Source: Macrostomum hystrix
Taxonomy: Eukaryota > Platyhelminthes > Macrostomidae
Direction of reading: 5' to 3'
Assembly (NCBI GenBank): GCA_950097015.1
Contig: CATNEN010000001.1
Span: 961,501-1,025,500, forward strand
Length of the DNA: 64,000 nt
Part shown: piece after piece, positions 1 to 11,589 of the stretch
Numbering within the stretch: the stretch's first letter is position 1
Layout: the number at the start of each line of letters is the position of its first letter
Position numbers and translations under genes: made by a program
Notes under the pieces: generated by a model
The model's input: only the letters and a program-made list of their open reading frames with translations
Told to the model about the DNA's origin: nothing
Database searches by the model: none

Positions 1-628
1 ATGCAATACTGCTTCAAGAATGTAGCGGTTGTTCTTGACTTCAACTGATGCCTGTGTATGTAGATACTTAGAAATACCTACACTTGGAGCATCAATTCTA
101 GATTGCCTTCTTAATTCAAGAAGGCAAGTGACGGCATAACAGTGAAACTTGCAAGATGACAGATGTAGACCCATCTTGACCATACATATTTTTAAACGAT
201 GTTAGTGGTTTCACTACATGTGAGCCCCACAGAAGCAGCTAATGTGACCCAAGGAAGAGCTTCGTCGTGGGTTATCAACAACTGGATCTCTCAGCTGCTA
301 CCGAGCTAGCACTTTATTTAGTCAGTCAAGCCTCGAGCATAAAGAGAGCATCAGAACACATTAACGGCGCGCACACAGGAACGACTGCTGGGAAAGAGAT
401 AGAATAAGACATAGACATAAGTGTGGACTTGAAATAAGCAATGGGAGAGGCTCTGCCAAACCATCGAAGTAAGACAATAATATGTAGTACAAAACGGTTA
501 TGGGACGAGGCTTGTGTGCATGAGACGCACAACATGCACGTGATATCGTGAAGGTATCGTGAAACAACACGCGAAAACAACAGTTGCAATGTCCGTTGTC
601 TCTAAATTCGAATCTTATCATGTGGGCA
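1..628. other. Non-coding flank of gypsy element
   Basis: No convincing gene is seen here. The stretch lies just 3' of the minus-strand gypsy integrase, so it may hold the 3' untranslated region and a decayed LTR, but I see no second LTR copy to prove it. Confidence 0.3.
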
Positions 629-1349
629 CTATGAACTGAACCTCTCTGGTTGCCGACGAATCCGTGAACTTCTGCGAAGCTGCGTCTCTTGCGACTGTTG
701 CTGCTTCTCGGACATCGGGACCTCTGCCTCCTCCTCATCATCAGCGTCCGGGAGCCGAACAGATTGGGGTGCCAGCTGATTGGTGCTGGCCAACTGTAGC
801 CGATCGTCCGTGAGCACCCAAGCAGTGTTTCTTTCTGCAGTCATCACAAATGTAGCCGAGGTGCCAGGAGACGCATTCTGCTTGAAGTGAACTGTCTCGC
901 CCTGGACAAAGGGCGAGACAATAGGCACACGCAGCCGTCTCCCAAAAATCAGTTCAGCTGGGCTCTTGCCGCGAGACATCGCTGAATTGCGGTGGTGAAA
1001 GAGTACTTTCTGAAGGAACGGAAGAAAGTCCATATGAGTGACACGCTCTGTCCATCTTTTAGGGCTGTCTTGACGGTACAAACTGCACGCTCCGCCGATC
1101 CATTTGCCTGCGGATAGTATGGCGGTGACTCCAACTTCCGGACACCGTTTGCACGCAAAAATGACGACAGTGGGTCCCCAGTGAATTCAGGTGCATTGTC
1201 AGAAACCAGAACTTCCGGGACACCAAATCGAGAAAAAACTGTGACCAGCGACCGCACGACACTATCACTGGACCTATCGCGGGACGGGAACGCTTCGATC
1301 CATCCGGAAAAGGTGTCCACCACAATCAAGATGTTCCCAGCATCCTTTA
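629..1349 (-). pseudogene. Ty3/gypsy integrase, C-terminal part
   Basis: This is the catalytic and C-terminal part of a retrotransposon integrase on the minus strand. It shows VVDTFSGW and SDNAPEF (the two aspartates of the DDE triad), a glutamate in NGSAERAV, then a SPAELIFGRRLRVP segment typical of gypsy integrases and an Arg/Ser-rich tail. The reading frame shifts near position 1040: the catalytic core is in one frame and the tail in another, so the gene is broken. The N-terminal part lies at 4675-5577, separated by the Tc1/mariner insertion. The family assignment is firm; the lineage within gypsy is not resolved. Confidence 0.85.
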
Positions 1350-1387
1350 CATTTGGGTCAGCGGAATGAGTCCAAATTTCCGCGGAA
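1350..1387 (+). repeat. Tc1/mariner terminal inverted repeat (left)
   Basis: This 38-bp end starts CATTTGGGTCAGCGGAATG directly after a TA. Its reverse complement matches 4635-4672 except at two positions. Confidence 0.9.
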
Positions 1388-1612
1388 CTCTGTGTGAAAG
1401 CGTCCCCTGCTTGCTCTTCTCGGATTGGTGGGTGTCGGGCCAATAAACCGAGGGGAGAGGTTTTCGATGTCACTTGGGATTCCCCATCCTTGCACGCAGC
1501 AATTAATTTTCTACCTGGAATCTAGTGCTTGCACCTGGACAGCAATCGAAATAATTTTGAAAATTGATGAGAACAGCTTCGCCATAAACACGATTAGTTA
1601 GAATAAGAGAAA

Positions 1613-1912
1613 ATGAGCCGCCGCTCATCAAGACAACCGACCATTTGGTTGCTAGGACTTTTTGACGCAGATGGTCTAGTAGATTCTATTGAATTTAAGC
1701 AGGCAGTGCCTAAAGTTGGAGAGCGAATAAACATAAACTACTATGGAGACGAACAGCTTGTCGGAGTCTCAGCGAGGTGCGCAACTGTCACATCAAAAGT
1801 GCTGCTACTGCAAAATGCGATCCTAACTCATTCCTGTGCATGGTTTATTCAAGCGCATAACATTGGCGAAAATGATTGCCAGCGTAGTACATGTAATGCT
1901 TCCAATGAGTAA
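1613..1912 (+). CDS. Unrecognised small ORF inside the Tc1/mariner element
   Basis: A 99-codon ATG-initiated frame lies opposite the transposase strand, in the 3' part of the transposon. I recognise no domain. There is no transmembrane segment or repeat, and no second copy in the window to test for coding constraint. It may be a chance frame or a captured fragment. Confidence 0.15.
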   Translation: MSRRSSRQPTIWLLGLFDADGLVDSIEFKQAVPKVGERININYYGDEQLVGVSARCATVTSKVLLLQNAILTHSCAWFIQAHNIGENDCQRSTCNASNE

Positions 1913-2615
1913 TGACCCTCCTTTCTCCCAGGGAGGAAGGGTTTCTTATTTTATGTAATTGAAAGCGTGTCAAATGTTTTCGGACTAACTTTTGCCTCTC
2001 GCCTAAAGTATCGCGAATTCCAGAAATGGGTAACCGGAATTTAATTTCGTAATCCTAAAGTCCGATTCCAACTACGTTTTAAATCCCAGTGCTTTTTAAA
2101 AATCCAACTCACAGCCTATCTAAAAATCCAACTGCCTATCTAGAAATGGGATTGAGGGAGTTTTGAAAGAAGGCTTTGTTCTGTCTTTGGGGTTCAGCTC
2201 TAACGGCTTGAGTCATAAACACACTGAATCTTCGAAACCGGCTAAATCAATAATTCTTCTTGTCTCTAGGGTTCCTCGAACTATTCAATCCTTCTACCCC
2301 CAACTCTCGCTTTCCATCATTCCTTTCCCACAGCACGAACCCTAGCACCACCCTTCTACCCCTTTGCTTCACGTATGCTTCATGCAAAATATAAATATAA
2401 TGGCATTATTGCATTTTATTCACAGTTCAGGAAATCAAACTCATCTTGTCACATGGTTAAGCGAAAGTGATTTTAATTTGCGATCATAACTAGAGAAAGG
2501 AAGTAATTGTCAGATGAAAATGAGCATAAAACGCAGCTATGAGTATATTGGTTCAGTCAATGCAAAAAAGCAATGCCCATGCATGTAAGGGCATTGCATA
2601 GCTGTAAGTGTCCAA

Positions 2616-4407
2616 TTAAAAGCCAGATGGGAGGCCGAGGCCAAGGGCAACAGCAGGAAGCACGGTGTGGACGTGGTCGATAAAACGATTGCACTTTTCG
2701 GCTGTCACAGTCGACCAGAATTCGTGAATGCCTTTTACCAGGTCTTCCTGTGTTCGCGGCTTGACATTCTTGTCCAAGTAGGATTTCATGTGGCTCCACA
2801 TGTTCTGCAAGTAACCACATACATGTATATGTAGTATGTACTAAGTTAGAAAGTTTTAACACATAGGCCTTTAGCATGCTGGCCAATTGGAACCCCACTT
2901 CCATTGTTCCTTGGGTCGGAAAGTGTTAACACAAATCTGTGTCCCTTAGCTGCTGGTCTTTGCCCAAGCTCCACTAAGATCCGCTAAGCCTGACTCGCTG
3001 TGCTCCACTGTGAGTGTCGCGGGAAAAATCGATAACTGGTGGGTAGTGGGTAGAGCATTGACTGAGTTCAGCTCTTTCTCGTGGCTGCGTGCCGCCTCAT
3101 GAGTCAGCCCCGATAGAGAAAATTCTTCAAGTTTTCCCTCCCTCTTTTACGATTCTTAAAATCTATTTATTTAAGATTAAATAACAGCTTACCTCAACTG
3201 GTGACATGAGGTCAGGTGATTCAGCGGGAGTCCTGCACCAGTTGATCCCGCTTTGTTTGATGAACTCCAAGGAGCGACGGCTGGTGTGCTTCGGATCATT
3301 GTCCTGTATAAGCCATGCATGTGCAACTAGATTTCAATGCTTCAGGCTTTCTGCAATCATTATTCTCACACTTAATTCTGATCTCGTTCGACCCCTTCTT
3401 CTTTCAACCCTTTCTCTCTTCAATTCACTTTTTTATCATTCATTCCTTCCAAGGACCATAATTGTCTACTTGTCTTGAAAGTCCTTGACTCACTATTGTT
3501 TCTCTTTCCCACTCCTTGCTTCACCATTTATCTGGAACACCTTGATCAGAAAGAAAAAATGATGCAGCGGCTTACCGCAAACAGTCTGTGTCCATCAGGA
3601 AACATGCGTCGGATGGTAGGGAGCAGAGTTTTGCTGAGAATTTCTTCAACGTAGAATTCTGCAGTCATGCACCCTCTGAAGACAAGAAGCTCGGTAGCTT
3701 CTCTGCGGCTGATTCCAGCCCAAACATGGACCTGGAAATTAAGTTTAGAAAGTTGTCTTACTAAATATAGCTATCAGCAATGCTAACTTGCAATCAATTT
3801 GCTGTTTGAAGTGTTGAATGATGTTACGATAGATTTGATAAAAAGAACAGCTTACCTTCAGGGGATGCTTTGGTTGACAACATTTCGGCCTGGGGGCATT
3901 CAAGCGCCTGAAGGCAATCTGATGTGTCTTTCTGGACATGGCAACTGAACACTCATCAGTGAAAATGGCGTCATGAAACTGATCACCGGTTTCAAGCATC
4001 GCCAAGCTCCACAGGCATCTGACAGCCTGATTCTTGGCCTTGATTAGCTGGCAATACTGAGTGGTCGTCTTGACCCACCCCAGAATGCGCCGAATCTTCT
4101 TCACTGTGGAGAGGCTGAGACTCAGGTTAAATTTCACCTTCACTTGGTTGCGGAGATCTCGAGCCGAAATTTTTCCTTCAGTCTGTTGGATCATGTTGTC
4201 AATGAACACCGCATGCCGCAGCGCCCAAAGTCGGCAAGGCTTTCTTAGATTGTCAGCCTTCCGCAAGCAACTGAAAAGCACTCTCTTGACTGTTTTTGGC
4301 AAAATGCTTAATGCTTCCGAAATGGACTTCACACTCTGCTTCCTCTCAAAATAGAGCTTTAAAATTTCTGCCTTCTGACTATCTGTGACATGGCAGCCTC
4401 TTTTCAT
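2616..4407 (-). CDS. Tc1/mariner transposase, four exons
   Basis: This cut-and-paste transposase is encoded on the minus strand. Exons are 4407-3856, 3731-3576, 3303-3193 and 2804-2616; all introns are GT-AG and phase 0, giving about 335 aa. Exon 1 carries the N-terminal helix-turn-helix DNA-binding region and the first catalytic Asp (FTDEC). Exon 2 starts VHVWAGIS, a family-typical segment. Exon 3 holds the second Asp in DNDPKHTS and ends SPDLMSPVE with the catalytic Glu; I count 35 residues between them, against the 34 usual in Tc1. No stop or frameshift is visible across the splice model, so the protein may be intact. Three introns are unusual for this superfamily. Alternative 3' exons cannot be excluded. 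Confidence 0.88.
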
Positions 4408-4634
4408 AGCTAGAGTTACAATAAAAGACTATTTAATAATGCAGCAATTACACTTGGAAAGTTAAATAGGGATATCGGTTTCTGGTTATAGTGAGCATTC
4501 ACTATATACATGTAGCTCAAAGCAAAGAGAGTAGTATGCTGATGACATTTTGAGGGCAACCCTCAAAAGTTTCCCCCGTGGGCTCAGCCAATAGGAACAC
4601 ATTTCACACAATTTTCCACGGAATTCCGCGGCCA

Positions 4635-4672
4635 TTCCGCGGAAATTTGGACTCATTCCGTTGACCCAACTG
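4635..4672 (-). repeat. Tc1/mariner terminal inverted repeat (right)
   Basis: Read on the minus strand it starts CAGTTGGGTCAACGGAATG, the CAGT-type terminus common in Tc1/mariner. It is followed by the duplicated TA at 4673-4674. Confidence 0.9.
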
Positions 4673-4674
4673 TA

Positions 4675-5577
4675 CATGTACCCAATCCACGCGGACTCTT
4701 TGAAAGGGAAATTGAGGTGTTGGCCAAGTATATCTGTCTTTCGAAAAACGTGGCCTTAGTTGACTGCATCCCGCACACTGGCTAACAAAGCTTTCGACAT
4801 CGTGCCGCATTCCGGGCCACCAACACGAAGAAGCCAACAGCTTCATGACGCAAACGGGGGGGATGAAGACACACCGTTGCTTGAAGAGGAGACCATCTTC
4901 CATTGTAAGGCACTCGTCGACCTTCTTGAATGCGGATTCTGCCTGAGAACAATTCGACCAGTCGCCGGAACGTACGCGGTGAATGATTCTTTGCATGAAC
5001 GGATCAGATTCCATCTCCATGTTAATGCGGCGGGGATCAATAGTCGGAGTTTCAAATGAAACGCAATTGATGTCGTCAAACGTCTCCGCGGGATCCATGG
5101 TGGAATCGTCAAAGCGCAGCCGGGAAAGTGCGTCAGCATGAGGTATCTCGGAGCCACGTACGTACTGGATGTCGAAGTCGTACTGCATGAGCGAGAGCAC
5201 CCAGCGACCGATTCTTGCAGACGTGTTGTTGGGGATGCTACCACCAAACAGGCGTACCAGTGGCTGATGGTCAGTCCGAATGACGAATTTCTTTCCAAGC
5301 AGATTGTGTTTTAGACGGCTTACTGCCCAGAATACGGCAAGAGCCTCTCGCTCAATGTTTGAGTAGTTTTCTTCAGCCTTGGATAGAGTGCGAGAAACAA
5401 AGATCACAGGATGGCCATCTTGCGTCAGAACGCCAGCAATGGCGTCTTTTGAAGCATCCGTTGTCAATGTGACTTCTTTGTCCAGGCTAAATGGCTGAAC
5501 AATCGGAGCAGAACTGATCTCCTTCTTGAGATTGTTGAATGCTTTAGAGCAGCTCGAGTCCCATAGGAATGCTCTAT
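4675..5577 (-). pseudogene. Ty3/gypsy RNase H and integrase N-terminus
   Basis: This minus-strand pol fragment starts in the reverse transcriptase-RNase H linker near 5577. It continues through RNase H (TTDASKDAIAGVLTQDG, IEREALAVFWA, RTDHQPLVRLFGG) into the integrase zinc region (CWWPGMRHDVESFVSQCAGC). The His-His half of the integrase HHCC motif appears deleted, since the sequence jumps from CVFIPP to WWPGM. The fragment ends at the Tc1/mariner target TA and continues at 1349. The reverse transcriptase core, protease and gag are missing, so the copy is truncated at its 5' side. Confidence 0.88.
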
Positions 5578-5945
5578 GGTCTATTTAATATGCTCTTCCT
5601 ATGTAAGTTTGCATAAAAATAGAACGAAAAATATCGAAAACAATTATTTCTCTTATGAGTACGAACGAATGCAGGAAATGTTACAGTTGCATGATAAATG
5701 TAGCCACTTTCATTCTTTTTAAATAGTATTAATTTTTTTGCAAGAACAGCGAAACTACCCTAGAGGCAAACCCTAGGAGTGTTTGTACAATTGTGGTTTA
5801 GCCCAGCTTCCATGTGCCCTGAAAAGCTGCTTCTAAGGGCTAATTGGTAATTGAAAGCAGAAGTCCGAATTATGCCGAATCCGAAATATTTTACTTCTTT
5901 CTTACAGTTTTGAAACTATTTTTACCGCATAGATAACAACGCCAT
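5578..5945. other. AT-rich spacer, no gene seen
   Basis: This lies between the truncated gypsy copy and a tandem repeat. I see no reading frame, repeat or RNA gene here. Confidence 0.4.
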
Positions 5946-6565
5946 AACTTTAAGGACTACCATGGTACATATGCATACTAACATCTGCCGCCATGCTGTT
6001 TCGCCGTTAGTTGTACATAGCTGAACGCCATGCTATATAGAATAGCAGGGTTCTGATAGGAACATTTTACGCCATGTTGTTTCTAATTACAGCGCCAAGC
6101 TGTTTCTAATAAAGTGCGCTATGCTGTTTCTGATAACAGCGCCATGCTCTAAGGAACCATGGTACATATGCATACCAACATTCGTCGCCATGCTGTTTCT
6201 GATAACAGCGCCATACTCTAAGGAACCATGGTACATATGCATACCAATACTCATCGCCATGCTGTTTCTGATTACAGTGCCATGCTCTAAGGAATACCAT
6301 GGTACATATGCATACCAATACTCGTCGCCATGCTGTTTCTGATTACAGTGCCATGCTCTAAGGAATACCATGGTACATATGCATACCAACATTCGTCGCC
6401 ATGCTGTTTCTTATTACAGTACCACGCTCTAAGGAATACCATGGTACATATGCATACCAACACTCGTCGCCATGCTGTTTCTGATTACAGTGCCATGCTC
6501 TAAGGAATACCATGGTACATATGCATACCAACATTCGTCGCCATGCTGTTTCTGATTACAGCGCC
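5946..6565. repeat. Tandem repeat, about 70-bp unit
   Basis: About seven units of 69-71 bp share CCATGGTACATATGCATACC and GCCATGCTGTTTCTGATTAC. The start of CCATGG recurs at 6157, 6226, 6297, 6368, 6439 and 6510, with an outlier near 5960. Reading frames across it on both strands are repeat artefacts. Confidence 0.9.
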
Positions 6566-9382
6566 GAATTTAGAGGATCGGAAAGCTGGCTCTAAATTAC
6601 AGAATATAGCGTTGCTTTGGACAGAGCGACATCTATGCAAAAGCAGTTAATCAACATCATAGGATTTCTTGAATTCAACAGCCAGGTGAAATTTTCAGAT
6701 AAGCTGTGACGAACCGTACAATGTTACGAGTCTGCCGCCGACAACCGTAAGTGTCTCGTATTTATCCTACTATATTAATCCTAAAAGTACTGGTAAACAT
6801 CGGCATTACGTACTGTTTGAGTAATTTACGGGACTTGGCCTGTAAGTAATTTTTACACTTTAATTGTTTAAGGGGTGCTACGTACTGCTGGAGACTGCTG
6901 TCTTATATGTCACAGAAGACAGCGAGTTCAGGCAGGAAAATTTAGAGTGATTGTGCTAAAGCATATTGGAATATGCCGCCGCCCCAGTCCATACATGTAC
7001 AATTGGCTCGTACCAAACCAACCTCGCAATTGAACTTTAAGTCAAAGCGGGCTCTCGAGACCATGCAGCCAGCGTCTTAGCTGTCAACTTCAACTCACGA
7101 CCATTTAAGTCTCAACTCAAAGGATTCTGCTGGTGGGATATTAGATCTAGGGATTAGATAGGTGTATTAGACTTTTGATGTTGGGTTCTTGCATCGGAGA
7201 CTGATTTAAATAGACTTAGTAAGTCAAGTAGATTTATGCAACTCCTACTATACATGTACCCCTGTATATTGTGATACCCCTGATCGAATTAGCTGAGAAT
7301 GTCACACTTGTAATGGTTTTCGAGCCTAACGAGATTTTATTAGTTTTTAATTCTCTTAAGGGCAGCGTGCGGTTAGGTTGTCGTCTACGGGAAAATAATG
7401 CACTGAATTCAACTTGGATTACGTAAATTTCCGGTCAATTGTAATGAGCCGATATTCTCGTCTCTTTTGTGCGAATAGCGCGCGCTTTATTATTTACATC
7501 GCTTACATTTGAAATGCAATGTATATATGTATACATTATTTATTTTCGAAGCAAAAAATATACGCGCCCATAGCGCCAAATCATGTGTTATAGCAATGTT
7601 GTCTTCATTGCTTTTATGTTGTTGTACTAGGTTATGTTACTACAATGTTGACTCCATGTTGCAATGGCAATATATATTTCTTACCGCATCATGCTTATCA
7701 TCCTACTGATAGTAGATCAGATGGAATTCTAAATTTGACTATGTCGATAAAAATATTGATGAAAGTGTGTGTGCTATATAATAATATAATATAATATAAT
7801 ATTCTAAAAAGTTAAGGATGTGGTATGCTAAATTAATAATTTTACCAATGTAATATACAAATGATGGAATGAACGTAATTATTAAAATCATTCAACTTTG
7901 CCTAGGTCCGTTTGCCTAGCCTATCGTAATCTCGGTAAGATCATTCACTTATTCCGATGTATTTCGAAATACATCAGAATAGGTGTACTTGAATTATTTT
8001 TTAAGTATCCTGCCAAATTCAGTTGTTAGGGGTCTATGAGTTTGACTAGCCACTTTCGCAAAGTCACTAGGAACAAATGAAAAATGCCAATCACATGTGA
8101 CATTGATTTCGGACAAACGCACGTCGATAGAGCATGTCTAGAGCCTTCTAACGACACCAAGATCGTCGAGAAATACCCACCAGAAGGCTGTCAGATGATG
8201 TCGTGTCCAATCGGCGCTCGCTGATTGGGTGTAAACACCCACCCCAGGCACCCACCCCTCCGCTTTTAGCTGGGTTGTATTTCAGCCGGCACCCGCGTGC
8301 TGCCCAGCCTTGTCTTTTCGCGCTGCGTGGTGTGAAATTTTTTAATTGTTCCTTGCTTCCTTTTTTTCTTGCTTTTGCCTTTTTGCGTGCATTTTGAATA
8401 CTTCCTTTGAAACAATTTATCTGCAAATATATCGTATGTGGGCCATAGACGGTGCCCTTCCCTCGTTCGCTCTCTGCTGTGTCGCATCTGCTGTCTCTGT
8501 CTGCATTCGTGCCTGGGAGTGTGGTGTTTATAGAGTGTGGTGTGTCAGAGGTAACTCCCAATGGATGGCGCTATGACGCTTTACTAGACCGGCTGCCAGC
8601 AGACAATGACTGCAGATCTATCGACGGAATCAACGACATCCGACGCGCCATTTATTGGCCTACCAGACGACCTCAGTCTCATCTCTCTAGATAAAGCGGT
8701 TCTCAAATGGGGTCCGCTCAAAGTCGGTACACCCCTGCCTGGCGTGACTATAGTCTTTTTGATGGGGGTACCACTGACAAAAGTAATTTCGGGATGCCCC
8801 TTAATTTTGATGGATCTCGATGGGATTTCATGTCCTGTACTCTGGGATAGAAGTAGAAGAGATCCCCGTCGAAAATCGGAGTCTAAAAGACAGCCTGCGG
8901 CGTCAGAATGTCACCCAGTGTAAATTGTATCTCCCCTGTGTATTTCGTCAAATTTTCTAGGTGACTTTCCAGGTTAATAAGTTCGAGGAGAAATCATTTG
9001 TAATCATAAAACTAACTCAGTCGTGTAGGAAATTGTTTCTAGATTGATTTCCAATCGAATCCGACTCGATAAACTGTGCTCAAATCTTTTGGGACACCGA
9101 CGACAGCCATATACTACTGACAGTAGTCAAAGTCGATAAAATTACAAAAAATTTGTAAGAAAATTGTCATAACTTTTTTTCTTCAAAAGATATTGAGCTC
9201 GGACCGCCTAGAATGAATTTCCCGTCCGAAAATAGTTTAGAAAACACAGTACCTAATAGTATGGAAGCAGTAGCTAGCAATCGGCTAGCTATTGCGTGGC
9301 TCATCTAAGTCTACGTACGGCTGTTTCATCCATGGAAAGTGTTAATTTAGCCTTGCTGAAGGGCAAAAATAGTTCTAAGAGA
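6566..9382. other. Intergenic AT-rich stretch without supported genes
   Basis: Short frames exist (for example 8606-8923 plus and 8148-8561 minus), but none shows a recognisable domain or a second copy. An (AATAT)n-like microsatellite lies at about 7778-7802. The 8200-8900 part has higher GC and could hold a decayed exon or element. I found no tRNA or transposon hallmark. Confidence 0.35.
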
Positions 9383-9404
9383 TTATGAAGACAGAATCAT
9401 CGCT

Positions 9405-9510
9405 GAAGACAGCGCCAGCCTTAAAGACAGCGCCAGCCCTGAAGACAGCGCAGCCCTGAAGACAGCGCCTTCCTCGAAGACAGCACCTTCCTCGAAGACA
9501 GTGCATGCAT
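9405..9510. repeat. Short tandem repeat, about 18-bp unit
   Basis: Five to six imperfect units of the type GAAGACAGCGCCAGCCCT or GAAGACAGCACCTTCCTC lie in a row. Confidence 0.75.
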
Positions 9511-9819
9511 CGAAATCCAAGTGCATGTACCTTTTAATTTCAAAAAAGAGAAGAAGCAAATAACAAGACAAGCAGCACTATACCACTGAAAATGAATAAC
9601 AAGTAACAAATGGGACGAAGAAAACAGTAACAAAAATTATTTATCAAAAAAAATGTCATCATTTCTCTTTAAACAGTGAGATGGAAAACACGTATTGCAC
9701 ACGTGTAACTGGATGGTTGTATCATATTTGCAACAAAACACAAAAAATAGAAATGAAATCAGACGCTTCGTATTAACTCTTGTACAAACTGGCGTATTAT
9801 ATATTAGCGGGGTGCTATC

Positions 9820-9905
9820 ACAAGCTCGAAATTTCACAACACCGAAAAGCAATTTTTCATTAGGTCGAAACTTTAGTTTTCGACGTTGTGAAATTTCGAG
9901 CTTGT
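9820..9905. repeat. Hairpin with perfect 21-bp arms
   Basis: ACAAGCTCGAAATTTCACAAC at 9820-9840 is exactly complementary to 9885-9905, with a 44-bp loop. The stem could be the remnant of a foldback element. No flanking duplication was identified. Confidence 0.8.
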
Positions 9906-9936
9906 GAAACCCCCCTTATTAGCAATCGGCCTAAAT

Positions 9937-10035
9937 CAGGGGTCGGCAAACTTATATGGCTCGAGGGTCACAGAGAGTACAAGAGACGACAGCGGGCCGT
10001 GCTGATAGAGGTGACTTCATATACAGGTGACTACT
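9937..10035 (+). mobile_element. hAT-like element end (fragment)
   Basis: CAGGGGTCGGCAAACTT at 9937 followed by AGCGGGCCG at about 9989 resembles the terminal sequence of many hAT non-autonomous elements. I could not find the opposite terminus or an 8-bp duplication, so this is at best a fragment. Confidence 0.4.
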
Positions 10036-11589
10036 TTCAAAGATCACTTCATTATCACTTCATCTTAATATTTATCGCGGCTTCAATGAAGACGTACAGG
10101 AGTATAAGAAACGGCAACCTTCCGGCCGAAATTGACGCCAGCCGACCCGCCAGCACCAGTCGATGACGCAGAAATTCTGACGCTGTTAGCCGACACCGTA
10201 CTACTGGACTGGTCAACAATGATCGGTGGTAGGTCGGCAAAAGTTTTTTTTCAAAGAAAATAGACTCCTTTTTTACCATATAGCGGCTAAGTCCTTTTTG
10301 CACAGCCGCTGCGGGTGACAGTCTTGCCGAATACCGGTTGGCCAATTAATCCACCGACCAAAGCGGGTGTGATTGGAGTACTGGAGCTGTCGGTTTTTAA
10401 TAACCTTCGCTGCAAGGAAAAAGTAAAAACGCGAGTATGTTTCAAGAAGCAGCGCTGGCCGGTATATTGGTACCTGCTCATGAATTCAAGACAATGCTTT
10501 TGACGAACTAACAGAAAAATACGAGTACTTACAAAAATCTTTTTGCAAAAGCTCGCTAACCGCGACACGAAGACCAGCAGCGGTAGTGAGGCCACCACTA
10601 TCAGTATTTGCCAGAGCAGATTGAAGAGCCTAAAAATAAGATTCCCAGGGCTACAACGGTGTGGCCACATTCAATAACATACTCGTAGAATTGCGCCGGA
10701 TCCAAAACAACATAATAATACAACATAATAATAATCATTCTCTTTCCTAAATCCACAAAAAATTTTATACGAGCTACTATCTTACCAAAGCAATATTTCG
10801 CTTTTCGCAAAACCCTGTCACGTCTTCCGACTCGAAGACGCTGGTTTCACCGCCGCTTTTTGAATGAAGCAGTACGATGGCATGTAGACCAGCTGAGTCA
10901 GCAGAATCAATCTGAAATTCTATATACCCACGTTGAGTTACATTGACTTAACGAGAGTAAGTAACATCCGAAGCCTACTTAAAAACGTTTGAATAAAACG
11001 GCTAAATATTCCTGAATAAGTAAATTGCATTTTTTCTTACTTACAAGCTTACTAGCAGCCTTTCGAAGCTTCCGTTTGGTTACATCTATGCTACTTTTCC
11101 GTTGATCAGCAGCATTTCTCAACAAAATGCGCTCCGCGTCTCCTAAGTTTGCGTACGATGCTCGCTAACTTTCCATCTGGTCTGAAAGGCGGAAAAGGGA
11201 TTAGTTTGAATTTTGACACCGAGCTAAATAGCAGTAAAAAGAGAAAGTGATCGAAAGAAGCTCATACAATTTAGCTACCTAAAGACAAGAAAATTGTCAT
11301 GGTTACAATGTCAGGCGAATCCTCGAGTCAAGACGATAAAGATATAACAACAACGTGAAGAAGATTGATTAAAAACTACTCATTTCTACTACTACTCCAT
11401 ACGAAGCATCACTCACGAGTAATACTAACACCCGGAGTGCAGTTTCGGCGGCAATGCTCCTTCCAATTCCAGAACATTCTGAAAGCACAAAAACGTTGAA
11501 AAATATAAAATAACAACCTCTAACCACAAAAAAAGAAAATACACCCAACAGTATAAGAAAGGAAGGACCTAAAGGTCCGAGAGGGTGGA
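10036..11589. other. Intergenic stretch, no supported gene
   Basis: Several short minus-strand frames (for example 10287-10670) have no recognisable domain. I see no repeat array, tRNA or splice-consistent gene model. Confidence 0.35.

Larger units (their letters stand above)
1350..4672 (-). mobile_element. Tc1/mariner DNA transposon nested in gypsy
   Basis: A 3.3-kb element is bounded by 38-bp terminal inverted repeats (1350-1387 and 4635-4672) that differ at two positions. It is flanked by the dinucleotide TA on both sides (1348-1349 and 4673-4674), the hallmark target duplication of Tc1/mariner. Excising it with one TA restores one continuous gypsy integrase frame, which independently confirms both ends. 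Inside is a minus-strand transposase in four exons plus about 1.2 kb of sequence with no recognised function. The element is unusually long for this superfamily because of its introns and 3' sequence. Confidence 0.92.

Noticed and set aside
6087-6392. Protein-like repeats (ICTMVFLRAWHC and variants) near 6.1-6.4 kb
   Set aside because: Produced by the 70-bp tandem repeat, with frames on both strands.
5940-6565. CRISPR-like array
   Set aside because: Units are contiguous with no unique spacers, and the window is eukaryotic.
8148-8923. Possible small genes (137 and 105 codons)
   Set aside because: No recognisable domain, no second copy, and overlapping frames on both strands.
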